The notes: generated by a model not told the origin, from the sequence alone. DNA of 36,582 bases from JBMNOI01 sp050942995 (GCA_050942995.1 JBMNOI010000023.1:1-36582), one strand, 5' to 3'; counted from the stretch's first letter, positions 16,064 through 25,510 are shown. Numbers and translations are program-made.

Positions 16064-16738
16064 TTATTCCGAGATCTCGTCCAATCGAATCCAGCGTCGC
16101 TTCAGGGCCACCATCACCGCCTCTGTACGCGATCCGACTTGTAGCTTGCCAAAGATATTGGCCATGTGCGACTGGACCGTGCGCGGGCTGACGACGAGAT
16201 CTTCGGCGATCTGGCGATTGCTCAATCCCATGGCCGCCAGCCGAAGCACCTCGAGTTCACGATCGGTCAGGCCCTCTATGCTCTCTTCCTCAGACTCTTC
16301 GCGGGAGCTGTCGTTGTGTGTCACCCGGCTTACCACCTTGCGGGCAATTGTGGGATGGAGCACCGACTCACCGGCGTATACCCTGCGAACAGCCTCGATC
16401 AGTTCGCTGCCTCGTGCATTCTTGAGCAGGTATCCCGCCGCCCCGGCCTCGAGAATGGCAAAGACGTATTCATCATCATCATAGGCCGTCAGAACCAGCA
16501 CGGCCGTTTTCGGCGAGATACGCTTGATCTCTTTGGTCGCTTCGATTCCGCTGAGCACCGGCATGCTGATATCGACGATGGCGACATCGGGCTGCTCGCG
16601 GGCAACCAGATTCACCGTCTCTTGCCCGTCACCCGCCTCGGCCACGACGTGCAGATCCGGCTCACGCTCCAGAATCTCGCGCGTTCCCTCGCGGATAATG
16701 ACGTGATCGTCGGCCAACAACACTCGAATCGGTTCCAT
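16064..16738 (-). CDS. NarL/LuxR-family response regulator
   Basis: A 224-residue DNA-binding response regulator. The receiver spans about residues 3-120, with acidic pair D10-D11, phosphoacceptor D56 in VAIVDISMP, Thr/Ala switch region VLTAYDDDEY and Lys in YLLKNA. A Ser/Glu-rich linker follows, then a LuxR-type helix-turn-helix (LTDRELEVLRLAAMGLSNRQIAEDLVVSPRTVQSHMANIF). It should be phosphorylated by the histidine kinase encoded next upstream on the same strand. The start at 16738 has AGGAG upstream; a longer frame to 16783 is less likely. Its own extended -10 promoter lies 44 nt upstream. Confidence 0.94.
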   Translation of the reverse strand: MEPIRVLLADDHVIIREGTREILEREPDLHVVAEAGDGQETVNLVAREQPDVAIVDISMPVLSGIEATKEIKRISPKTAVLVLTAYDDDEYVFAILEAGAAGYLLKNARGSELIEAVRRVYAGESVLHPTIARKVVSRVTHNDSSREESEEESIEGLTDRELEVLRLAAMGLSNRQIAEDLVVSPRTVQSHMANIFGKLQVGSRTEAVMVALKRRWIRLDEISE

Positions 16739-16781
16739 AGGCTCCTGCTGAAAGCGAAAAGTGACACCGTTTATCGTGTTC

Positions 16782-16790
16782 ATTATAGCA
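16782..16790 (-). promoter_or_regulatory. Extended -10 promoter of the response regulator gene
   Basis: The minus strand reads TGCTATAATG. A weak TTTTAG sits 17 nt upstream. It lies 44 nt before the regulator start, so the regulator can be transcribed apart from its kinase. Confidence 0.6.
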
Positions 16791-16915
16791 CTTCTATCCG
16801 TTGGCTAAAATACCGACCGGAGCGGCACGATCTGATACATCATCTATACGAGTGTCTTTTTCACGATACAAATGCGGCGATTTCAGGCTCGTACCATAAA
16901 TCCCCTCCATAACAC

Positions 16916-16961
16916 GACGAGCCCTACCAATCGCCGCCCACCGCGATCGATAGGGCTCGTC
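16916..16961. repeat. 11-bp inverted repeat with nested dyad
   Basis: GACGAGCCCTA (16916-16926) is matched by TAGGGCTCGTC (16951-16961), with a nested ATCGC/GCGAT pair inside. No T-run follows on either strand. It lies downstream of the minus-strand promoter at 17069 and may be the 3' hairpin of a short RNA. Confidence 0.7.
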
Positions 16962-17068
16962 TACCAAGGAGGAGAAGAAGCGCTGTCCCTCGCGCCGGAT
17001 GAGGGAACAGCAAATATCACATGATCGCGCCAACAGGACCCGAGTCCCGTCTCGCCGTATCTGCCCCC

Positions 17069-17077
17069 ATTATAGCA
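17069..17077 (-). promoter_or_regulatory. Extended -10 element in the kinase-regulator gap
   Basis: The minus strand reads TGCTATAATG, identical to the elements at 16790, 19044 and 10534. It points away from the kinase into a 270-nt non-coding stretch. Confidence 0.45.
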
Positions 17078-17151
17078 GGCCCTCGCGGCGGAGCCATCAG
17101 CCAAACAGGCTAACGTGATTAAGCATTTTAGCGTAACTGATTGTTGTTCTA

Positions 17152-19032
17152 TCATGAGCGAGCCTCCATAGGAGGAAGCACAATGGTAGACAGGGGGATC
17201 ACCACATGCACCGTCGTTCCCTCTCCCGGTGTCGAGTTGATCATCGCCCGTCCGCCAAACAGGCGTGCCCGTTCGTGCATACCCATCAACCCCAGGCGCC
17301 CCAGACGCAAAAGCTCCGAGGGATCGGTAGGCCCCTCGAACCCTACCCCATCATCGACGATCTCGACCTCGACGGCATTCTCGGCATAAGTCAGGGTGAT
17401 GTTTACCTGTGTGGCCTGAGCGTGGCGCCGCACGTTGTTCAGCCCCTCCTGCACCAACCGGTACAGACCCAACTCTAGCTCGGGCAGCAGTTGCCGGGGC
17501 TCTCCCACCACCCGAACACCCACATCGAAAGGCTCCTCTCGAGCCATGCGGTTGCCCAGAATCTCGATAGTGCGCGACAGCCCCAGTTCTTCCAGCAGCG
17601 GAGGCCGCAGATCGCGGGTGAAGCGTCTGACGCCCTGCACCATGTCGTCGACCATATCCCGCAGCCGATTCAGGTCCTCTGCCAGATCGGGATCGGTGGC
17701 GGTTTCAGCGGCCATCTCGATGCGGCGGCCCAGCACAACCAGCTCCTGAGCCGTCTCGTCGTGCAGCTCGCGGGCGATGCGCTTGCGCTCCTCTTCCTGT
17801 GTGTTGAGGATCGATACAACATAGCTTTGAATATCGTCGCGATACTCGCGCAACTGGTCTACCATCTTGTTAAAGGCCAGCTCCAGCTCGCGCAACTCCA
17901 GAGCGCGGGCATTGATCGACACCTGAGTGTCAAACTCGCCCGAGGCCACCCGATCGACCTGAGTCACCAGACTCTGCAGCGGCGCGACGATACGCCTGCT
18001 ACTGGTGGCCAGGATGGTCAGCGGCAGTGTAATCAACAGCACCAGCAACATGCCCATCAGGGCCACATAGGGCCGCAACGGCGCAATGATATCCTCCCAC
18101 AGCTCGGATGTGAGCAGGGCCCACCCGCCCCAGGTTTCATCCGTAACCAGGGATGAAGAAAGGCGGATGGGAATGGGAGCATAGCCCACCATGGTCACAT
18201 GGCCGTCGTTATTTACCGCCCGCGCCCCCGTCTCGCCGCGTAACACAGCCGCCACCGCCGGATGGTCGCCCGCATTGGCGCTGATGAGTGATTTGTCCGG
18301 GTGGTACAAAACGGTGCCGTTCTCATCGACAAGATAAGCATAGCCCCGCTCGCCCACGCGCACACCGGCCACCGGCTGCCCGAGGTGTGTGCCGTCCAGA
18401 TCCCACACCCCCAGCATACAGCCGATAAAACGCCCCGAGAGATCGTAGATGGGCACGGCCACCGTGATCAGGCGGCTGCCGTCCTCATCCTCATACACAT
18501 CGGACCGCACGGCGCGTCGTCGCTGTCGGGCGCCCTCAAAAAAGCTCGTATCGCCCACATAGCCGCCGGGTTGCCCCCCCACCGAAACGATAACCTGCCC
18601 TTGCGCATCGGTCATCTGGATGCGATCGAAACGCTGCAAAAGGGCAGTGTCCGCACCGATGAGCCGCCGGGCCGCATTCTCATCGCCGCTACGCACCACA
18701 TCGGTAGAGGCCACCAAATGCAATAGCTGCACTGAATCGACCCAGCCGTCGGCCACCTGTCGGGCGGCAAGCTGAACCAGCTCGGCATCTCGCCGCTCCA
18801 CCAGAGTGCGCGTCAGGCGGGTAAAGCTGATGACGCTCACTACAGTGAGCACCACGAGAAGCAACGTCACGGGCACTGTCGCCGCCAGCATAAGCTGTCC
18901 GCGAAGGCTACGCGTTATCGGCCGCAACAGGCGCTTGGGGTTCTTCACGAGGAAATTCCAGGCTCCAGAGAGATTGATTCGGCCCAACAACGGGCCGCCG
19001 CACGGCCGCCAAAAGTCGTGAGGTAATCTCAT
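17152..19032 (-). CDS. NarL-type sensor histidine kinase with extracytoplasmic Cache-like sensor
   Basis: A membrane sensor kinase of about 626 residues. Order: cytoplasmic start, TM1 (about 47-71), a large extracytoplasmic Cache-like region (about 72-320; GYAYLVDENGTVLYHPD is typical), TM2 (LVLLITLPLTILA), HAMP, HisKA_3 dimerisation helix with phospho-His424 in RIARELHDETAQE, and HATPase_c (LNNVRRHAQAT N-box, DDGVGF, GLGLMGMHERA-like G-box). It should phosphorylate the NarL-type regulator downstream. The start is uncertain: ATG 19032 follows a TATAAT by only 3 nt, while a longer frame to 19095 has no ribosome-binding site; a GTG near residue 29 is a third option. Confidence 0.9.
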   Translation of the reverse strand: MRLPHDFWRPCGGPLLGRINLSGAWNFLVKNPKRLLRPITRSLRGQLMLAATVPVTLLLVVLTVVSVISFTRLTRTLVERRDAELVQLAARQVADGWVDSVQLLHLVASTDVVRSGDENAARRLIGADTALLQRFDRIQMTDAQGQVIVSVGGQPGGYVGDTSFFEGARQRRRAVRSDVYEDEDGSRLITVAVPIYDLSGRFIGCMLGVWDLDGTHLGQPVAGVRVGERGYAYLVDENGTVLYHPDKSLISANAGDHPAVAAVLRGETGARAVNNDGHVTMVGYAPIPIRLSSSLVTDETWGGWALLTSELWEDIIAPLRPYVALMGMLLVLLITLPLTILATSSRRIVAPLQSLVTQVDRVASGEFDTQVSINARALELRELELAFNKMVDQLREYRDDIQSYVVSILNTQEEERKRIARELHDETAQELVVLGRRIEMAAETATDPDLAEDLNRLRDMVDDMVQGVRRFTRDLRPPLLEELGLSRTIEILGNRMAREEPFDVGVRVVGEPRQLLPELELGLYRLVQEGLNNVRRHAQATQVNITLTYAENAVEVEIVDDGVGFEGPTDPSELLRLGRLGLMGMHERARLFGGRAMINSTPGEGTTVHVVIPLSTIVLPPMEARS

Positions 19033-19035
19033 GCC

Positions 19036-19064
19036 ATTATAGCATCGGCGCCACAAGAGAACAA
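19036..19064 (-). promoter_or_regulatory. Promoter of the histidine kinase gene
   Basis: On the minus strand TTGTTC, a 17-nt spacer and TATAAT with upstream TGC form an extended -10 promoter. The predicted transcription start would fall at or inside the ATG at 19032, which argues for leaderless translation or a later start. Confidence 0.6.
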
Positions 19065-19107
19065 CAGGAGGGATTGGGGCATGTCTATCCCTCATCGGTA
19101 GGCTGTC

Positions 19108-19467
19108 CTACTTGCGCTTTAGAGAGGCTTTGATCCGCGACGAACTCCACTCGATAAAGGTGATCGCCATCGCCGCCAGAAAGGTGCCCCACATGGCTTC
19201 GTGCATCCAGCCCGGCAGGATCAACGCCACCAGCGCCATCAGCGCCAGCGCCAGCAGCCCCGCCAGCAGGTGGGCGGCAAAGGCCAGGGTCAGAACGAGG
19301 GCCGCCACGATGACGCCAAGCTGCACATCGCGCGGCGCAGCCACGACGATGCCTATCAAAAACAGTCCGACAAGCCCGATCTTGAGCCAGCGTGGCAGAG
19401 AGAGAATAGTCCCTGCGAGGAGTACGATGAGAATCGGGGGAAGCCAGAGAGCATATGTCTCAAACAT
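19108..19467 (-). CDS. Small integral membrane protein of unknown function
   Basis: A 119-residue, very hydrophobic protein with about four membrane helices (LWLPPILIVLLAGTI, IGLVGLFLIGIVVAA, LGVIVAALVLTLAFAAHLL, ALALMALVALIL) and a basic C-terminus ending SLKRK. I do not recognise a family. The start at 19467 is preceded by a G-rich GGGGG stretch; a longer frame to 19587 adds an unlikely charged leader. It is 75 nt upstream of the kinase on the same strand and could have a linked membrane role, but nothing proves it. Confidence 0.65.
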   Translation of the reverse strand: MFETYALWLPPILIVLLAGTILSLPRWLKIGLVGLFLIGIVVAAPRDVQLGVIVAALVLTLAFAAHLLAGLLALALMALVALILPGWMHEAMWGTFLAAMAITFIEWSSSRIKASLKRK

Positions 19468-19677
19468 CCTAAATACCCCCAGATCAGCACATCGCGGCTT
19501 ATTCCGTTTTCGTATGTGTAAAGAATACCACAAACGGGACGAAATGAGAAGCGCGACAAAGCATCTGCGGGAAGGATCGATGGACACAACGGGCTATACA
19601 CCGCCGTGAAGGCCCGCATCCGACGCGTCCATCCTCATCGAGAATTTGGGATGGAGACAATATCAAAGGACGTCTAG

Positions 19678-20115
19678 CTAAAGGGTGGGCTCGATCGAAT
19701 GAGTGGCCACAACCGAACGCTGCGTATGAGCAGGGTCGTCCAGCAGCCGCCGCACCTGCCGGGCCAGCGACTCAAGGGTAAAGGGTTTGCGCAGAAACAG
19801 CACATCTTCGATAGGGTCTCCCCGATAAGACAACATCTCTCGCGCATGGCCGGACATGAACAACACCCTGGCATCATGACGACGAAGGCGCAACGCTGCG
19901 ACGAGCTGCCACCCGTCCATACCGGGCATCGACATATCGGTAATCACCAGATCGACCCGCTCGGCGGCCTCGAAACGCTCCAGCGCGTCGAGCCCATCTC
20001 GGGCGGTCAACACCCCGTATCCCAGGCTATGCAACATGCGCTCCATCAACCGGCAAAAATCGCTATGGTCGTCCACGACCAGTATGGTCTCGTTCCCACG
20101 AGGTAACGCTGCCAT
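19678..20115 (-). CDS. Stand-alone receiver-domain response regulator
   Basis: A 145-residue single receiver domain with no output domain. The acidic pair is D15-D16, the phosphoacceptor D60 in LVITDMSMPGMDG, the switch Ser in LFMSGH, and the conserved Lys in FLRKPFTLESL. The pattern VLFMSGHA...FLRKPFT is like the receivers fused to PAS hybrid kinases, such as the one encoded at 23036. It could relay phosphate from that kinase. A GAGGGGGG ribosome-binding site precedes the ATG. The ~20 residues after the domain are unstructured. Confidence 0.9.
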   Translation of the reverse strand: MAALPRGNETILVVDDHSDFCRLMERMLHSLGYGVLTARDGLDALERFEAAERVDLVITDMSMPGMDGWQLVAALRLRRHDARVLFMSGHAREMLSYRGDPIEDVLFLRKPFTLESLARQVRRLLDDPAHTQRSVVATHSIEPTL

Positions 20116-20310
20116 CGTCCCCCCCTCATATCCCACGATACGAATACAGACGGCGGCGGCTCGGTCCCTTCGAGCCGCCGCCATGACGGATCTCTATCGT
20201 TCCGATGATCGGTCGATTTCCGGCTGTCCCATCTTTTCAGGGGAATGCATCCCTCCCATCAGAATCGGGCATTCAGGGCGTCGCTCCGGGGTATTCATCG
20301 GGGACGCCGT

Positions 20311-21600
20311 TCAGTTCTCCGGCACGATGCGATACACCTGATCATCGCCCTCGCGGGGCCGTCCTCGGCCGTCGCGATTACTGCTCGCAAAATAGAGATG
20401 ACCGTCGGGCCCCATCGTCACCGCGCGGAGCCGCCCCAGCTCGTCGCGATACAGCGGCTCGAACTCGATCACTTCCGCTCCGTCATCTCCGCCCAGCGCC
20501 ACCCGATAGAGGCCGGCGCCTCGCAATCCGGCAAAGAATAGATTCCCCTGCCACCGGGTCAGAGGACCGCCGTCATAGAACGCCACATCTCCCGGAGCCC
20601 AGGTCTCGTCCCCGCTATGGAGCACGGGATCGCGATACTGCGGCTCGCCGCCATCGCCCACGATCTCGGGCCAGCCGTAATTCTCGCCCGCCTCGATCCG
20701 GTTCACTTCGTCGTGGCAACACCGCCCCATCTCGCCCGTCGGGCCATGCTCTGTACTGAAAAGCTGCCCCGTATCGGGATGCCACGCCAGCCCCTGCGGG
20801 TTGCGATGTCCTATCGAATAGACATACGAGCCCGGGATGGGGTTATCCTCGGGCACCGAACCATCGGCGTTCAATCGCAGAATCTTGCCCGCCGGCGAAT
20901 CCGGGTCCTGCGCCAGGGCCATACTGCCGGCATCTCCCGTCGTGGCATAAAGCAAGCCGTCGGGGCCAAAGGCGATGCGTCCGCCATTGTGAATGCGCCC
21001 CCCCGGAATCGCATCCAGCAGCACCTGCTCGTCACCCGCCCGTCCATCGATCAGGGTGAGGCGGGAGATGCGATTCATCAGCGTGCCCCCCTGCTGATAG
21101 GTATACATCATATACAGATAGCCGTTATCCTCGAAATCAGGATCCAGCGCCAGCCCCATCAGGCCGCCCTCGCCCACGGCAGCCACCGGCAATTCGGCCA
21201 CCGGATCGGGCTGTAATACGCCGTCCACAACGACACGCAGCGCGCCATCCCGCTCGGTGATGAACAGCCGACCGTCGGGGGCAAACGCCAGGGCCCAGGG
21301 CGTCTGCAGCCCGGTCACCACCGTCTCCAGTCGAGGCGCCGCAGGTTCGGCCTCATCCGCGTCGGCCTCTGGTGTTACGGTGGGTAGATCCGCATCATCC
21401 TCGCCATTCGCCTCATCATCCGGTATCGGCGTTGTAGTGGTCGGCTCGGGTGTCGGAGTATCGGGGAGGGAATCGTTTTCCGAAGATGCAGGGGACGGCG
21501 CCGTCGCCTCTGTGGGAGGCACAGGCGTCGCCTCGGCCGGCGCACAGGCCGTCAGCAGCGTCAAGACCAGAATCATCGTCCAGATCGTTCGCGCCGTCAT
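20311..21600 (-). CDS. PQQ-dependent sugar dehydrogenase-type lipoprotein
   Basis: A 429-residue exported protein. The signal peptide ends in lipobox LTAC (Cys19). About 70 residues of Thr/Pro/Asp/Glu-rich linker follow, then a six-bladed propeller of the soluble glucose/aldose dehydrogenase (YliI-like, GSDH) family: LQTPWALAFAPDGRLFITER, EGGLMGLALDPDF, IHNGGRIAFGPDGLLYATTGD, GHRNPQGLAWHP, STEHGP and DEVNRIEAGENYGWPE. Family members oxidise aldoses with PQQ; no PQQ biosynthesis genes are in view. An ideal AAGGAGAG ribosome-binding site supports the start. Anchored outside the membrane, it would act on extracellular sugars. Confidence 0.92.
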   Translation of the reverse strand: MTARTIWTMILVLTLLTACAPAEATPVPPTEATAPSPASSENDSLPDTPTPEPTTTTPIPDDEANGEDDADLPTVTPEADADEAEPAAPRLETVVTGLQTPWALAFAPDGRLFITERDGALRVVVDGVLQPDPVAELPVAAVGEGGLMGLALDPDFEDNGYLYMMYTYQQGGTLMNRISRLTLIDGRAGDEQVLLDAIPGGRIHNGGRIAFGPDGLLYATTGDAGSMALAQDPDSPAGKILRLNADGSVPEDNPIPGSYVYSIGHRNPQGLAWHPDTGQLFSTEHGPTGEMGRCCHDEVNRIEAGENYGWPEIVGDGGEPQYRDPVLHSGDETWAPGDVAFYDGGPLTRWQGNLFFAGLRGAGLYRVALGGDDGAEVIEFEPLYRDELGRLRAVTMGPDGHLYFASSNRDGRGRPREGDDQVYRIVPEN

Positions 21601-22206
21601 CACACTCTCCTTACGCCACACTTTACGGCCCCGGCAACATGCGCCGGAACAGTCAGGCCGCCGGGGAGAGTTGATGACACTGACGATGGGCCAAACGCGA
21701 GCGCTATCCAAACGCTGCCGGTGCCGCTATCTGTATTGATCCTGTTCAGTATAAACCGGGAGTCCTTCTACAGCAAGCGACAACCGGCAGATCGGGCGCG
21801 AGCATTTCACGCATCCTTTACAGGCGCACACCACTCAAAGCGTACCCGGCCCCTCGCCGATATAAAAGGGGATCACTCGACCGTCGATTCTGCACGAGTT
21901 CTGTTTTGCACGCCCGACAACGACACGTATACTGATGAAACGACAGAACGACACATGGCGTCAAAGCAGCGTGCTCAACATGTTTCGACAACCGATTATG
22001 TCGTCAATATCCAGATCAAAATAATTCGGCCACCTCCTGTCCATGTCATCGACAGGGCGCAGGGGTATATCCTCTTATCAGAAAGAGCCCGCATCATATG
22101 CCGCATAATACGACGCCATTCCAACTGGACATGACAGATGACCGGCTTTATCATAAAGCATTGTTTGGCAACAGGTACCCGGAATCAGCCGCAGAGGAGG
22201 AACCGT
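21601..22206. other. 606-bp divergent intergenic region
   Basis: It separates the minus-strand sugar dehydrogenase from the plus-strand methyltransferase. It has a lower GC content than its flanks and includes a good promoter at 22126-22154. A weaker candidate (TTGCAC, 16 nt, TATACT) lies at 21906-21933. Small open frames here lack ribosome-binding sites. I see no RNA family or repeat. Confidence 0.5.
22126..22154 (+). promoter_or_regulatory. Sigma-70-like promoter of the methyltransferase gene
   Basis: TGGACA (22126-22131), exactly 17 nt, TATCAT (22149-22154); five of six matches in each hexamer. The ATG is 53 nt downstream. Confidence 0.6.
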
Positions 22207-22995
22207 ATGGAGATGTACGATCGCATCGGCGCCGGCTATTACGATCTGCACGCCTCCCACATGAAGGCCGATATTCCTTTCTATGTTCAAGAGGCTCGTC
22301 AGGCCGGGGGACCTGTGCTCGAGTTGGGCTGTGGCACCGGACGCATCCTCATCCCAACGGCCGAGGCCGGGGTCAACATCACCGGAATAGATCTCTCCGA
22401 TGAGATGCTGGATATCGCACGGCGTCGTGTCGCCGAACTCGAACCCGACGTGCAGTCGCGCATTACCCTGATACAGGGAGATATGCGCCAATTCGATATC
22501 GATCGACGCTTCCCCCTCATCACCATCCCCTTTCGCGCGTTTATGCACCTGCTCACGGTGGATGACCAAAAGCAGGCGTTGCATACAATTCACCGTCATC
22601 TGGAGCCGGACGGCCGTCTGATCTTGAATATATTCGACCCGCACCTCGATCTGATCGTCGGTCATCGAGGGCCGTTGGGCAGCGCCCTCAAACTGAGGAA
22701 CGAGTTTACCCATCCCGAAAGTGGGCGCCGCATACTGATCTGGGACAGCCGCCAGTACGATCTCGACCGCCAGATACTCAACGAGCTGGAACTGTACGAG
22801 GAGCTGGACGAACAGGGGCGCGTCATCTCCAGGAACTATGTCTCGCTCACGATGCGTTATCTGTTCCGCTACGAGATGCAGTACCTGCTCGAGCTGTGCG
22901 GATTCACCATCGAGGCGTTGTACGGTGACTTTGATCGAGACCCTTTCCGTCACGGCGGCGAGCAGATATGGATTGCCCGCAAGGTCGATAGCTGA
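22207..22995 (+). CDS. Class I SAM-dependent methyltransferase
   Basis: A 262-residue methyltransferase. Motif I is VLELGCGTG (37-45), the acidic residue closing motif II is in ITGIDLSDEM, and the post-I region ITLIQGDMRQF is clear; FRAFMHLLTVDDQKQAL follows. The C-terminal third (RYLFRYEMQYLLELCGF) is typical of small-molecule methyltransferases of this broad group. The substrate is unknown. AGAGGAGGAA precedes the ATG. The gene is 40 nt upstream of the hybrid kinase, so the two are probably one transcription unit. Confidence 0.9.
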   Translation: MEMYDRIGAGYYDLHASHMKADIPFYVQEARQAGGPVLELGCGTGRILIPTAEAGVNITGIDLSDEMLDIARRRVAELEPDVQSRITLIQGDMRQFDIDRRFPLITIPFRAFMHLLTVDDQKQALHTIHRHLEPDGRLILNIFDPHLDLIVGHRGPLGSALKLRNEFTHPESGRRILIWDSRQYDLDRQILNELELYEELDEQGRVISRNYVSLTMRYLFRYEMQYLLELCGFTIEALYGDFDRDPFRHGGEQIWIARKVDS

Positions 22996-23035
22996 TCGTT
23001 CCATGTTCCACTGAGGCGGTGCTCGGGAGGCGTCT

Positions 23036-25489
23036 GTGAATAGAGCCGGCATTCTACCCCTATCACGACTCGATCGACAGTTCTTTCGTCATCTTCTCGG
23101 CCTGAGCGCTCTGGCGGCCCTTTGTTTTGTCGCCGGACGGCAGAGCCTTTCGCTGGCGTTCATGCATCGCGGCAGCCTCCGTGCGGTCAGTGCCGTCTGG
23201 CTGCCCAGCGGCATTGCCGTGGGCGCCGTGCTGCTCTACGGCCGTCGGTTGTGGCCGGGCATCTTTGCGGGCTCGTTCATTCTGTCTCTGGTCACCGGCT
23301 TTTCTCTGCCGGTATCGGCGTTGCTGGCCCTATCGGCGGTCGCCGAGGCACTCCTGGCGGAGTATATGCTGCGATATCTGGGCTTTGACCGGCGGATGGA
23401 GCGCATTGTCGATGTTCTGGCCTATGTGACAATGGCCGCCGGATTGAGCGCTATCGCCGGCGCCACGCTGAGCATCGCCGCTCTGGCCGCAAGCGGCTAT
23501 GTCGTCCCAACGGCCCTCATCCCGGCATGGGGGGTGTGGTGGATGGGCAACATGATCAGCACCCTCATCCTGGGCTCTGCCATCCTCAGTTGGGGACGTT
23601 ATCCGCTCAGTCAGGTGCGCGGGATCGATCTGCGCTCCTGCGCCATCATCCTGGCGGGCCTGCTGGTGTTCACAGCGGGCGTATACGGAAGCTGGCTGCC
23701 CCGCGAGATCGGACGTGGCCTGACCTATATCGCCTTCCCTATCGCTATCTGGGCGACCCTCTCGTTCGGACAACGAGGAACCACCACCATCACCTTTCTG
23801 CTGGCAGCCATCCTCACGATCGCGACGATCCGAGGACTGGGACCGTTCGCCGGCGAGACGCTATATGCCAGTCTGTTGCAGCTAAACGGATTCCTGACAG
23901 CGGCGACGGTCACCGCCATGCTGCTGGCCGCCGCAATCGGCGAACGCCGTCGCGCCGAGGATGCGCTGCGCGAGAATGTCGCACACCTCAGCGCCCTGAT
24001 CGAGAACATGCGCGCCGGCGTGCTGGTCGAGGATGATGCGCGTCGCGTGCTATACGTCACCCCGAGCTTTTGCCGCATGTTCGGCCTGAATCCTGACCCC
24101 CTGCCCGGAACCGATGCGGGCGATCTGACCGAAACGATCAAGAGCGCGTTTGCCGACCCCGCCGCACTAACCCGGAGTGTCGCAGAATGTCTGGCCGGCG
24201 GCGTGGCCGTATCAGGGGAAACGTTTAACCTGGCGAACGGGCGCATTCTGGATCGCGATTACGTGCCGATCCGCATCGGCGAATTCCATCACGCCCATAT
24301 GTGGATCTATCGTGATATCACCGAGCGGGTGCGGCTGGAGGAAAAACTCTATCATGCGCAAAAGATGGATGCCATCGGACGGCTGGCCGGCGGCATCGCC
24401 CATGAGGTCAACAATCAGCTCACCGTCATCAACGGCTACAGCCAGTTGATCGAAGCGAACACAGATCCCGGCAGTCCTCTGCTGGACGATATTCGAGAGA
24501 TCCATCGGGCCGGAGAGCGGGCGGCCGGTCTGACCCGGCAATTGCTGGCGTTCAGCCGTCGACAGATGAATCAACCCCAGGTGATCGATCTGAACGACAC
24601 GCTGCAGAACATGGTCAAGGTGCTGAGACGGTTGATCGGCGAGGATACGGATCTGTTTCTGGATCTGACCCCCCACATCGGCCGTATCAAGATGGATCCC
24701 GGCCAGATCGAGCAGATCATCATCAATCTGGCGCTCAACGCCCGCGAAGCCATGCCCGAGGGCGGCCCCATCACCATCGCCACACGCCCGGTGCGGGTCA
24801 CTCGTGATGAGCCGTCTGAGCCAGAGGTACACGACGGGCACTTTGTATGTCTCTCGGTCACAGATGTCGGCGTCGGCATCGACGAGGAGGCGCGCGCTCA
24901 CCTGTTCGAACCGTTCTACACCACAAAAGAAGACGGCACAGGGTTGGGCCTGGCGGTGATCTATGGCATCGTCAAGCAGAATAACGGGTGGATCGATGTC
25001 TCAAGTCAGCCCGGTCAGGGCAGCACCTTTGAGATCTATCTACCCGATGTGCGCGAGACCGAGACCGAGCCGGTCGATGCGGCCGTCCTGCCTCAGGCAC
25101 ACGGGCGGGGAGAGTGCATCCTTCTGGTGGAAGACGACGAGTCTGTCTGCCAGCTGGCCGCCCGTATGCTGCGGCGCAGCGGCTATGACGTTTGTGAGGC
25201 AAACGGGGTATCCGAAGCGCTGCAAGTATATGAGCAGGTGCAGGGTCATATCGCCATGGTGTTCAGCGATGTGGTATTAGCCGACGGCTCCGGAGTGCAT
25301 CTCGTCGAGACGCTGCTGAAGCGAGATCCATCACTCCGCGTGTTGCTCACCAGCGGCTATGCCGATCAGAAATTACAGTGGTCGGTCATTCGCGCCAAAG
25401 GCTACCGCTTTTTACCCAAGCCCTACCCGCTGACCGATCTGTTGCAGACAGTGCAAGATATCCTCTCGCCCGCATCGGCCGCGGAGTAG
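23036..25489 (+). CDS. Hybrid sensor histidine kinase with MASE1, PAS and receiver domains
   Basis: An 817-residue hybrid kinase. Residues 10-300 form a MASE1-type sensor with about eight membrane helices, including AVSAVWLPSGIAVGAVLLYG. A PAS domain follows (about 315-430). HisKA has phospho-His456 in GRLAGGIAHEVNNQL; HATPase_c shows INLALNAREAMPEGG, DVGVGID and GTGLGLAVIYGIVKQ. The C-terminal receiver has phosphoacceptor Asp745 in FSDVVLADGSG and Lys in FLPKPY. Phosphotransfer can thus be internal, with possible relay to a separate regulator such as the orphan receiver at 19.7 kb. The GTG start is supported by GGGAGG six nt upstream. Confidence 0.93.
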   Translation: MNRAGILPLSRLDRQFFRHLLGLSALAALCFVAGRQSLSLAFMHRGSLRAVSAVWLPSGIAVGAVLLYGRRLWPGIFAGSFILSLVTGFSLPVSALLALSAVAEALLAEYMLRYLGFDRRMERIVDVLAYVTMAAGLSAIAGATLSIAALAASGYVVPTALIPAWGVWWMGNMISTLILGSAILSWGRYPLSQVRGIDLRSCAIILAGLLVFTAGVYGSWLPREIGRGLTYIAFPIAIWATLSFGQRGTTTITFLLAAILTIATIRGLGPFAGETLYASLLQLNGFLTAATVTAMLLAAAIGERRRAEDALRENVAHLSALIENMRAGVLVEDDARRVLYVTPSFCRMFGLNPDPLPGTDAGDLTETIKSAFADPAALTRSVAECLAGGVAVSGETFNLANGRILDRDYVPIRIGEFHHAHMWIYRDITERVRLEEKLYHAQKMDAIGRLAGGIAHEVNNQLTVINGYSQLIEANTDPGSPLLDDIREIHRAGERAAGLTRQLLAFSRRQMNQPQVIDLNDTLQNMVKVLRRLIGEDTDLFLDLTPHIGRIKMDPGQIEQIIINLALNAREAMPEGGPITIATRPVRVTRDEPSEPEVHDGHFVCLSVTDVGVGIDEEARAHLFEPFYTTKEDGTGLGLAVIYGIVKQNNGWIDVSSQPGQGSTFEIYLPDVRETETEPVDAAVLPQAHGRGECILLVEDDESVCQLAARMLRRSGYDVCEANGVSEALQVYEQVQGHIAMVFSDVVLADGSGVHLVETLLKRDPSLRVLLTSGYADQKLQWSVIRAKGYRFLPKPYPLTDLLQTVQDILSPASAAE

Positions 25490-25510
25490 TGGGTCGATAC
25501 GACCAAAGCG

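Larger units (their letters stand above)
16739..17151. other. Intergenic region between response regulator and kinase
   Basis: It holds two minus-strand extended -10 elements (16782-16790 and 17069-17077) and an 11-bp inverted repeat (16916-16961). The stretch between the two promoters, about 270 bases, could be a short untranslated RNA. A 79-codon frame on the minus strand (TTG start at 17033) has no ribosome-binding site and is not called. Confidence 0.5.

Noticed and set aside
16794..17033. 79-codon minus-strand frame with TTG start
   Set aside because: It has no ribosome-binding site and its centre is the inverted repeat at 16916-16961. I treat the stretch as non-coding.
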